This document shows, in pieces, positions 1-6,381 of a stretch of DNA of 16,864 bases. The notes under the pieces are model-generated. The model was not told the DNA's origin. It saw only the letters and a program-made list of their open reading frames with translations, and searched no databases. The position numbers and the translations under genes are program-made. Numbering within the stretch: the stretch's first letter is position 1; each line of letters begins with the position of its first letter. The DNA lies in NCBI RefSeq assembly GCF_046480435.1, contig NZ_PKGC01000109.1; one strand, given 5' to 3'. The DNA comes from Limnospira platensis (GTDB taxonomy: Bacteria; Cyanobacteriota; Cyanobacteriia; Cyanobacteriales; Microcoleaceae).

Positions 1-138
1 GAATTTATGATTGACTGAGGAACCCGCCCCTACGAAATTATCCATTAATTTACTGGTGGGGTGAGGGCGGGTTTATTTATATTCTCCTGGGGAATTTATG
101 ATTGACTGAGGAACCCGCCCCTACGAAATTATCCATTA
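1..138. repeat. 47-bp direct repeat pair with GC-rich inverted repeat
   Basis: Bases 1-47 and 92-138 are identical. The last three bases of the second copy are the dnaE stop codon (136-138, TTA on this strand). Each copy carries AACCCGCCC (21-29 and 112-120). The spacer carries the reverse complement GGGCGGGTT at 65-73, so the central arm can pair with either flanking arm across loops of 35 or 38 bases. There is no convincing ORF here. It resembles an intergenic repeat element, and on the minus strand it could end dnaE transcription. No clear U-tract follows, so terminator function is only a possibility. Confidence 0.85.
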
Positions 139-3100
139 TTCATTACTCATTGATAGTACATCAACAGTAAAACCAGAAGTTTTTAACTGTTGTACGATCG
201 CCTCTTGGTTTTCTACCCAGAATTGTGACCCAAAGCGCACCAGTCGTTTAGGCGAAACTTGACCATCAACAACGGCTTGAATAGGAACCCTTCTTAACTC
301 CTGATTACCTCGATATTCTTCTAAAATTACTTTCAGGGTTTGTAACCTTTCTAATTGGCAAATTTCTTCAGGAGTTAAATAGAGTTGAATAATCGAATCA
401 GCCGCCAAATTAGGTGTAATTTCCGAGGGGGAACTTGGCTGATTATTCGGTTTAACTAACTCATCAGCAGACTTGATAGCCTCCACAATAATTTGAGTCT
501 GATCATCCCGTTTTTCCACCTTACCCTCAATCACAACAACCGCATTTTCTTTTAACTCCTGTTGTACCGCCTCATAACTACTAGGAAACACCACAGCATC
601 AATTTGTCCCGTCAAATCTTCTAGTAATAGAAACGCCATGCGATCGCCTTTTTTAGTCAAATGGGGCTTAATATTAATTAAAGTCGCCGCCACCTTAACA
701 GCAGCTTTTGACTTTTGTTCTGACAGTTTATCCACAGTCACATTATCTGGCAGTACCCCTGAGTCTAACAAAGACTTGAGAGGGTGATCCGAAACATAAA
801 ACCCTAGTAATTCCTTCTCAAATTGCAACTTATCTTTAGGCGCATAATCATCACTTTTAGGAAAAGTAGGTTCCCCAGAAGGTGAATTACTCTCAGTATT
901 TGCATAATTGACCAAATCAAACAAATTCGTTTGACCAATTTCCCGATTTTTCGCCCTATCTTGCGCCCAAGGAATAACTATATTCAAATATTCAATTGAT
1001 TGCTTGCGGTTAGCATGGAGACTATCAAAAGCACCCGATTTAATTAAAGATTCCAAAGCGCGACTATTAACCATTTGTAAATTAATGCGATCGCACAAAT
1101 CCGCCAAACTCCGAAAAGGTCCCCCTTCCTCTCGTACAGATAGCAAATGTTCAATCGCACCATCTCCCACATTTTTAATCGCCGACAACCCAAACACAAT
1201 CCGATTTTCTATAGGCGTAAAATCCACATTAGAGCGATTAATATCAGGGGGAACAACATCGATACCCAAATGCTTACAGGACTCAATATAAGCCTTAACC
1301 TTGTCAGTATTGCCACTATTCTCCGTCAGCAAAGCCGCCATATACTCTGTCGGATAATTAGCCTTTAAGTAAGCCGTCTGATAAGTAATGTAACCGTAGG
1401 CTGTAGAATGGGATTTATTAAAACAATATTCCGCGAACTTAACCATTTGGTCAAACAAATGTTCTGCGATATTTTGAGGGACCCCATTGCGCGTCGCACC
1501 ATCAATAAAAGTTTCCCGATGCTTCTGCATTTCCGATGCTTTCTTTTTCCCCATAGCACGTCGCAGCAAGTCCGCCTGACCCAAAGAATACCCCGCCAAA
1601 TCTTGAGCCATTTTCATAATTTGTTCTTGATAGACCAAAATTCCATAGGTCTCATTCAAAATAGGTTCCAAAAGTTTATGCTCATAGCGAATTGGCTCTC
1701 GTTTATGCTTACGATTAATAAACTGAGGAATTAAACCAGCGTCTAAAGGTCCCGGTCGATACAATGCCAAAATAGAAGAAATATCCTCAATACTGGAAGG
1801 CTTTAAGTCCTTCACAATCTGACGCATTCCCGAAGATTCTAGTTGAAATAAACCTTCCAAATCTCCTCGTTCCAAAATCTTATAGGTTTTCGCCACATCC
1901 TCCGGCATTTTTTTCACCGAACCTTTAGCCAGAATATCCATGGCTTTACGTTCCTCAGCGGCTAAATTATAGGGATCAATATCTAGGTGATGATTTTGGG
2001 AAATATAGTTTAAAGTTCTTTGAATAATCGTCAAATTTTTTAAGCCCAAAAAGTCCATTTTTAACAGACCCAAGGATTCTATATCTTCCATAAAATATTG
2101 AGTAATGACCGACCCATCATTATTCCTTTGAAGAGGGACAATTTCATCTAAAGGCTGTTTAGAAATCACCACACCCGCTGCGTGAACTCCAAAGGTTTTG
2201 TTAGTTCCCTCAATACGAATTGCCATGTCAACCCACTGACGCACAGCAATAGTTCCCACTTCCTCACCCGCATCATTTTTAATGGGTACAAAGTCATTAT
2301 CGTATGCTTGTTTAAATTCCGGGGATGGACTCTGATCAGAAATCATCACCTTTAATTTAGTCGGTTTACCACGAGATACCGGAATCATTTTTGCCATTTG
2401 ATCAGATTTGCTATAGGGTATTCCTAACACCCTAGCCACGTCCTTTAGCACCGCCTTAGAAGTCATCCGGTTAAAGGTGATAATTTGAGCAACTTTCTCT
2501 TCCCCATATTTGGAGGTAACATATTTAATCATTTCATCACGGCGGTCTATGCAGAAATCTGTATCAATATCCGGCATAGATTTTCGTTCTGGGTTCAGGA
2601 AACGCTCAAATAGTAACCCGTGATGAACCGGATCAATATTCGTAATTTGTAGGGCGTAGGCGACCAAAGAACCCGCCGCCGAACCCCTCCCAGGACCTAC
2701 GGGAATATGATTATCTCTGGCGTGTTTTATGTAATCCCAAACTACTAAAAAATAGGTAGCAAAACCCATTTTTTGCATCATTTTTAATTCATATTCTAGC
2801 CGTTCTCGATAGACGGGCTTAATTTCCGATCGCCCTTGAGCATTTAATCGTTTTTTCAAGCCTTCCCAGGCGATTTCTTCTAAATAAGTATCAGCCGTAT
2901 GATTCGGAGGTATCGGATAATCAGGAATACGAGGTTCCCCTAAAATTCCCGTATAGGGTTCCACTTTTTCCGCCACTTCTAAGGTATTAGCGATCGCCTC
3001 TTTAATCACCTCATCCGGGAGATGATCTCGAAACAGTTGCATCATCTCTTCAGCGGATTTTAGGTACTCCGTCCCACTATAACGTAATCGGTTATCCTCA

Positions 3101-3795
3101 GTAATTAACTTTTGTGTATTAATACATAATAAAGCATCATGTGCTTCCACATCATTACAGGAAATAAAGTGTGAATCATTAGTCGCCACAATTTTGACTT
3201 CAAATTCCCTCGCCAGTTGCACCAAAGCCACATTAACAATGCGGTCTTCTGGGGAACCATGATCTTGAATTTCTAAATAGTAATCATCCCCAAAAACCCT
3301 TTTATACCATTCCACAGTTTGGCGTGCTATATCCATGCGCCTCTGAAGAATAGCTTGGGGAACCTCACCCCCCAAACAAGCACTGGTAACAATTAAGCCT
3401 TCGTGATACTCTTCTAATAGTTCCTTATTAATACAAGGACGAGCAAAAATCCCCTTTCCTTGAAAACCTTTTAAGTGAGAAATAGTAGTTAATTTAACCA
3501 GGTTTTTATAGCCTTGGGTATTTTTAGCCAAGACCACTTGATGATATTTTTTAATTCCTCGCTGTTGAACCGTGACATCAGCATTGAGGATATACATTTC
3601 ATTGCCAATAATAGGCTTAATACCCTTACTGCGGCAGATTTTAATAAGTTCGATCGCCCCATACATCACCCCATGATCCGTCAGAGCGATCGCTGGCATT
3701 CCTAATTCCACAGCGCGACTGACCAACTGTGGGAGTTGAGAAGCGCCATCAAGGAGACTGTAGTCACTGTGGATATGCAGTCCGACAAAAGACAT
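136..3795 (-). CDS. dnaE: DNA polymerase III alpha subunit, continuous and intein-free
   Basis: This is the replicative polymerase subunit of 1219 residues. In order it shows an N-terminal PHP domain (HIHSDYS at 7-13), the polymerase palm with GPGRGS at 367-372, the acidic PDIDTDF at 408-414 and a third catalytic Asp in KMDFLGL (Asp581). The fingers follow, then a QTNLF beta-clamp-binding motif at 955-959 and an OB fold at about 1032-1106. The start at 3795 is chosen because homologues begin MSFVGLHIHSDYS and GGAGAA lies 8 bases upstream. An in-frame ATG 14 codons earlier overlaps the space before grxC and lacks homology. The site FAEY/CFNKS (Tyr790/Cys791, junction between bases 1425 and 1426), where many cyanobacteria carry a split intein, is uninterrupted. 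It lies 51 bp downstream of grxC and may share its transcript. Confidence 0.98.
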   Translation of the reverse strand: MSFVGLHIHSDYSLLDGASQLPQLVSRAVELGMPAIALTDHGVMYGAIELIKICRSKGIKPIIGNEMYILNADVTVQQRGIKKYHQVVLAKNTQGYKNLVKLTTISHLKGFQGKGIFARPCINKELLEEYHEGLIVTSACLGGEVPQAILQRRMDIARQTVEWYKRVFGDDYYLEIQDHGSPEDRIVNVALVQLAREFEVKIVATNDSHFISCNDVEAHDALLCINTQKLITEDNRLRYSGTEYLKSAEEMMQLFRDHLPDEVIKEAIANTLEVAEKVEPYTGILGEPRIPDYPIPPNHTADTYLEEIAWEGLKKRLNAQGRSEIKPVYRERLEYELKMMQKMGFATYFLVVWDYIKHARDNHIPVGPGRGSAAGSLVAYALQITNIDPVHHGLLFERFLNPERKSMPDIDTDFCIDRRDEMIKYVTSKYGEEKVAQIITFNRMTSKAVLKDVARVLGIPYSKSDQMAKMIPVSRGKPTKLKVMISDQSPSPEFKQAYDNDFVPIKNDAGEEVGTIAVRQWVDMAIRIEGTNKTFGVHAAGVVISKQPLDEIVPLQRNNDGSVITQYFMEDIESLGLLKMDFLGLKNLTIIQRTLNYISQNHHLDIDPYNLAAEERKAMDILAKGSVKKMPEDVAKTYKILERGDLEGLFQLESSGMRQIVKDLKPSSIEDISSILALYRPGPLDAGLIPQFINRKHKREPIRYEHKLLEPILNETYGILVYQEQIMKMAQDLAGYSLGQADLLRRAMGKKKASEMQKHRETFIDGATRNGVPQNIAEHLFDQMVKFAEYCFNKSHSTAYGYITYQTAYLKANYPTEYMAALLTENSGNTDKVKAYIESCKHLGIDVVPPDINRSNVDFTPIENRIVFGLSAIKNVGDGAIEHLLSVREEGGPFRSLADLCDRINLQMVNSRALESLIKSGAFDSLHANRKQSIEYLNIVIPWAQDRAKNREIGQTNLFDLVNYANTESNSPSGEPTFPKSDDYAPKDKLQFEKELLGFYVSDHPLKSLLDSGVLPDNVTVDKLSEQKSKAAVKVAATLINIKPHLTKKGDRMAFLLLEDLTGQIDAVVFPSSYEAVQQELKENAVVVIEGKVEKRDDQTQIIVEAIKSADELVKPNNQPSSPSEITPNLAADSIIQLYLTPEEICQLERLQTLKVILEEYRGNQELRRVPIQAVVDGQVSPKRLVRFGSQFWVENQEAIVQQLKTSGFTVDVLSMSNE

Positions 3796-3802
3796 AATTA
3801 AA

Positions 3803-3809
3803 CTTCTCC
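3803..3809 (-). promoter_or_regulatory. Shine-Dalgarno site that sets the dnaE start
   Basis: On the minus strand this reads GGAGAAG, 7 bases before the ATG at 3795. It supports the shorter 1219-residue DnaE rather than the upstream ATG at 3837. Confidence 0.75.
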
Positions 3810-3846
3810 AACCATTAATTTGCGATGTACAATCCAAGCCAAAACG

Positions 3847-4161
3847 TTAAGATAGTGGCGGAATTAATAAAGGTTCTAATTTCCCTTCACTGTCTAACTG
3901 ATAGAGGTCATCACAGCCGCCGATATGCTGATTATTGATAAAAATTTGGGGAACCGTGCGCCGACCGTTAGCCCGTTGTGCCATAGCTTCTCTAGCATTG
4001 TTATCCCCATCTATTTGATAATCAATATAGTCAACCCCTTTCCACCACAGCAGCAGTTTAGCGCGGATACAGTAAGGACAGGTTTGCCAACTGTACACCT
4101 CAACCTGAGCCTTAAATTTTTCGGGATTTCTGCCGAGAATATTATTCAGCAAATCTAGCAT
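3847..4161 (-). CDS. grxC: Glutaredoxin (GrxC type, dithiol CPYC)
   Basis: This is a 104-residue thioredoxin-fold redox protein that reduces disulfides and mixed glutathione disulfides using glutathione, in the cytosol. The dithiol site CPYC is at 28-31. Other family marks are TVPQIF (about 69-74, with the cis-Pro) and GGCDDL for glutathione binding near residue 81. The length is slightly above the usual 82-90 because of about 15 extra residues at the N terminus (MLDLLNNILGRNPEKF). These could be a real extension or an early start, but no better internal Met exists. The gene follows a small membrane-protein gene by 33 bp and precedes dnaE by 51 bp on the same strand. Confidence 0.95.
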   Translation of the reverse strand: MLDLLNNILGRNPEKFKAQVEVYSWQTCPYCIRAKLLLWWKGVDYIDYQIDGDNNAREAMAQRANGRRTVPQIFINNQHIGGCDDLYQLDSEGKLEPLLIPPLS

Positions 4162-4194
4162 TTTATTAACTCCTATATTTACCCAAAAACTAGA

Positions 4195-4452
4195 TTAATT
4201 ATAATTAATATAGTTCATATTTTTAACTTCTGCACGCAGTCGAGACATCAATTTTTGCTCCTTATATATTGATGTATAATAGTGGAGCATAAAAACTATA
4301 TTTATACCAAAAAATAAAGAAGTTAAAATTGTTCTAATAGCCGCCGCCAAACTCAACTCAGAAACCACCGTAAATAGAGCAAATACAATAGAACAGAGAC
4401 CAAAACCAGCAGCAAATGCACTGATGGTTAACAATCGAACTTTGAGCATCAT
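4195..4452 (-). CDS. Small two-helix membrane protein, unknown function
   Basis: This is an 85-residue protein I do not recognise. It has two hydrophobic segments at about 7-30 and 41-58, separated by a short turn. The N terminus (KVR) and the C-terminal tail (KEQK, RLRAEVK) are basic, which suggests both ends face the cytosol. It begins with two consecutive ATG codons (4452 and 4449) and has no strong Shine-Dalgarno sequence. It lies 33 bp upstream of grxC on the same strand. The hydrophobic pattern and clean spacing argue for a real gene, but no family evidence backs it. Confidence 0.55.
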   Translation of the reverse strand: MMLKVRLLTISAFAAGFGLCSIVFALFTVVSELSLAAAIRTILTSLFFGINIVFMLHYYTSIYKEQKLMSRLRAEVKNMNYINYN

Positions 4453-4513
4453 AAGTTCAAAGAATGAGAAGTTAATTTATGCTTACCAATGGTCACAACC
4501 CCAAACAACATAA

Positions 4514-4594
4514 GTAGGTGCTGGATTCGGATTCACAGAGATTATTGCTGATTTAGTCCCCAAAGTCAAAGAATTTAGCGGCACTGAGATCTAG
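4514..4594 (+). pseudogene. Possible gene remnant
   Basis: There is an open frame of 26 codons plus a stop, with no start codon. It reads VGAGFGFTEIIADLV, then PKVKEFSGTEI, which looks like the end of a structured protein rather than random sequence. A stop (4511-4513) precedes it in frame, so a frameshift or deletion would be needed to link it to anything upstream. It is on the plus strand inside a minus-strand block. I do not recognise the family; it may be chance. Confidence 0.2.
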
Positions 4595-4715
4595 GGAAGA
4601 TTTAGGGAGCAGGGAACAGCTAAAAGCAGGGGGCTACACCCCACGCCCTAAAAAACCCTACACCCTATTACTTCCCGGTTTCCTTTCCCAAAGTTGAAGT
4701 TTCCGAGACAGCAAC

Positions 4716-5483
4716 TTATTTGTTAAGTTCTCTACGCAACTCTTCAAGTTCGCTGTCAATCTCGGAATTATAAGCCGAACTATCACTAGGCGCAGAAGGT
4801 GACAATTGAGGCTGGTTAGCAGGAGCCCCAGCCAGTTGAGCCTTCATAGCCGCCAACTCATCATCAACATCACTTCCCGCTTCCAGAGCGCGGAATTCTT
4901 CTTCCAAACCACCACCAGTCAACTCAGCCGCAGCAGTAGACCTGGCTTCCATTTGCAGAACTTTTTCCTCCATGCGTTCAAAAGCCGAGGTAGCACTACT
5001 GGTATTAAGACCACCAAGAACATTATTGAGTTGTTCATTAGCCTTAGCCGCCTGAGCTCTAGCCTTGAGCATATTTTTCTTAGTCTTGGCTTCGGAAATT
5101 TTACTTTCTAAGCTAACCAAGTTCCGCTTGAGAGTGTCTACTTGTTCAGTTTGCTGCTTGAGACTCATTTCCAGGGTATTAGCGGTTTCGATGTAGCCCT
5201 TTTTGCGCTGAAGAGCCTCCCGCGCTAGGTTTTCATCACCCTTTTGTAAAGCTAGTTGTGCGCGAGACTGCCACTGGTTAGCTTGGGACTGGGCTTGATT
5301 ATACTGCTGTTGGGAACGTTTTTGCTGGGCGATGGTCTGAGCGACGGCTTGGCGCAACTGGATCAGATCCTCTTGCATTTCAATAATAGCTTGTTCAAGG
5401 ATCTTTTCGGGGTCTTCTGCCTTATTCACCAAGTCGTTCAAGTTGGCCCTTACCACTCGGCCGATACGGTCAAATAATCCCAT
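4716..5483 (-). CDS. vipp1: VIPP1/IM30, PspA-family membrane remodelling protein
   Basis: This 255-residue protein belongs to the PspA/IM30 (ESCRT-III-like) family needed for thylakoid formation and membrane repair. The N-terminal amphipathic helix (MGLFDRIGRVVRANLNDLV, 1-19) is the membrane-binding element. A long coiled-coil region follows (about 25-185), ending in the conserved FERMEEKV at 168-175. After a Pro/Ser-rich linker (218-236) there is a terminal helix (239-254, SEIDSELEELRREL). This C-terminal extension separates cyanobacterial and plastid VIPP1 from bacterial PspA. AAGGA lies 11 bases upstream of the ATG. crr6 is 139 bp upstream on the same strand, with an inverted repeat and a possible promoter between them, so vipp1 probably has its own promoter. 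Confidence 0.95.
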   Translation of the reverse strand: MGLFDRIGRVVRANLNDLVNKAEDPEKILEQAIIEMQEDLIQLRQAVAQTIAQQKRSQQQYNQAQSQANQWQSRAQLALQKGDENLAREALQRKKGYIETANTLEMSLKQQTEQVDTLKRNLVSLESKISEAKTKKNMLKARAQAAKANEQLNNVLGGLNTSSATSAFERMEEKVLQMEARSTAAAELTGGGLEEEFRALEAGSDVDDELAAMKAQLAGAPANQPQLSPSAPSDSSAYNSEIDSELEELRRELNK

Positions 5484-5505
5484 GACGCTGTTTTTCCTTA
5501 AATGG

Positions 5506-5534
5506 TGTATAATTGACTGAGGATGATCAGTCTA
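5506..5534 (-). promoter_or_regulatory. Possible vipp1 promoter
   Basis: On the minus strand TAGACT (5529-5534) and TATACA (5506-5511) are 17 bases apart, each matching 4 of 6 sigma-70 consensus bases. Transcription would begin about 16 bases before the vipp1 ATG, leaving room only for the AAGGA site. The match is weak and rests on pattern alone. Confidence 0.25.
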
Positions 5535-5545
5535 GTTAAAGTCAG

Positions 5546-5583
5546 CTAGTTTGAGGGTATAGGCTCGAACCTTCCCTCACTAG
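5546..5583. repeat. Imperfect inverted repeat between crr6 and vipp1
   Basis: The arms CTAGT + GAGGG + AGG pair with CCT + CCCTC + ACTAG around a CTCGAA loop, with a 2-base bulge and a small internal loop. It lies 39 bases past the crr6 stop and upstream of the possible vipp1 promoter. No U-run follows on either strand, so it is not a standard intrinsic terminator. It could be an RNA processing or regulatory hairpin. Confidence 0.45.
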
Positions 5584-5622
5584 AACCGATAGCTATAGTT
5601 TAACTTGTTAATCGAGACTGTT

Positions 5623-6108
5623 TTAGGATCGCTGTTCGATCAAATCAAATAAACCCTCATCGAGATCGTAACCTAACATTTGAGCCATAGATTGAAGCCG
5701 AGAGCGACTTGGTAATCCCATATCCTGGAGCCAACGGGTGATCACAAAAATTTTCTGCATCAGGAAAATCTCCAGAGCCTCTGGGTTGTATTGTATGCCT
5801 TCCGAGGCGTGAAACTGATGGGGAACTAGCATAGCCACATAACGAGGCAACTCTCCAGATCGCCAGTCTAAAACATAGGGTAGCCAGGGATATTGGCTAT
5901 CAACACAAATAAACCACAGTCGAACTTCTGGAACCTCAGACAACTCGCGGGGATCTTGGTCATCTAGGGGATAGTCAATCTCAAAGCTGATTTCTGGTTC
6001 CGCTATCATGGGTTTTGATTCCTGAATCAGTTGCTTAACAACGTTGTCAACAGGTGAGAGATCCAGATGATTGATGCAGTGGGAGTCTAATGTGATTCTT
6101 ATGGTCAT
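5623..6108 (-). CDS. crr6: CRR6-family NDH-1 (NdhI) assembly factor
   Basis: This 161-residue soluble protein matches what I recall of the CRR6 family (formerly DUF1817). In plants and cyanobacteria that family helps mature the NdhI subunit of the photosynthetic NDH-1 complex. Recognisable stretches are DPRELSEVPEVRLWF (about 52-66), YPWLPYVLDWRSGELPRYVA (73-92) and the LVPHQF / GIQYNPEALEIF region in the middle. It has no signal peptide, membrane segment or cofactor-binding cysteine cluster. The start has only a weak ribosome site, but the N terminus MTIRITLDSHCI fits the family. It is divergent from the repeat protein at 6382 and lies upstream of vipp1. Assignment is by remembered family sequence, without a search. 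Confidence 0.85.
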   Translation of the reverse strand: MTIRITLDSHCINHLDLSPVDNVVKQLIQESKPMIAEPEISFEIDYPLDDQDPRELSEVPEVRLWFICVDSQYPWLPYVLDWRSGELPRYVAMLVPHQFHASEGIQYNPEALEIFLMQKIFVITRWLQDMGLPSRSRLQSMAQMLGYDLDEGLFDLIEQRS

Positions 6109-6381
6109 TAAGTTTAACTTGGGCCGAGCTACAATTAGCGGGTTAGCTTAATTTTATCATTGCTTGACCCGCCCTACTGGGTTTAGATAATATCTTAGGG
6201 GTTCGGTGGCGGTGAGGATTGACTTAGTAACAATGATGCTCAAAGGGAATTGATCTGTTAACATCAAATTGCCCTAGAATGGTGTTTTTAAGTGACCTTG
6301 GGCAGAACCAGGGGACCACTCAAGGAACTCACCCACCAATCTGGTTAGGCTGAACCTAAAGCACCAAAGGAAGATGAAGTC
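6109..6381. other. Divergent intergenic region, crr6 / repeat protein
   Basis: These 273 bases hold no credible ORF. TTGATC (6250-6255) and TAGAAT (6275-6280) are 19 bases apart and could be a weak promoter for the plus-strand gene. The spacing is longer than ideal. ACCCGCCCTACTGGGT near 6166 can form a 4-bp hairpin and echoes the ACCCGCCC motif of the repeats at 1-138. AAAGGAAG just before 6382 is the ribosome site for the plus-strand gene. Confidence 0.4.

Noticed and set aside
3796..3837. Upstream ATG extending DnaE by 14 residues
   Set aside because: The added residues do not look like any DnaE start, and GGAGAA sits correctly before the ATG at 3795.
4629..4642. GGGGGCTACACCCC as a vipp1 terminator
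   Set aside because: The stem is only 4 bp with no U-tract, and it is over 70 bases past the stop.
5557..5580. tRNA-like T-loop (GGTTCGAGCC on the minus strand)
   Set aside because: The flanking bases do not form a T stem, and no anticodon or acceptor arm can be drawn; the sequence is part of the inverted repeat at 5546-5583.
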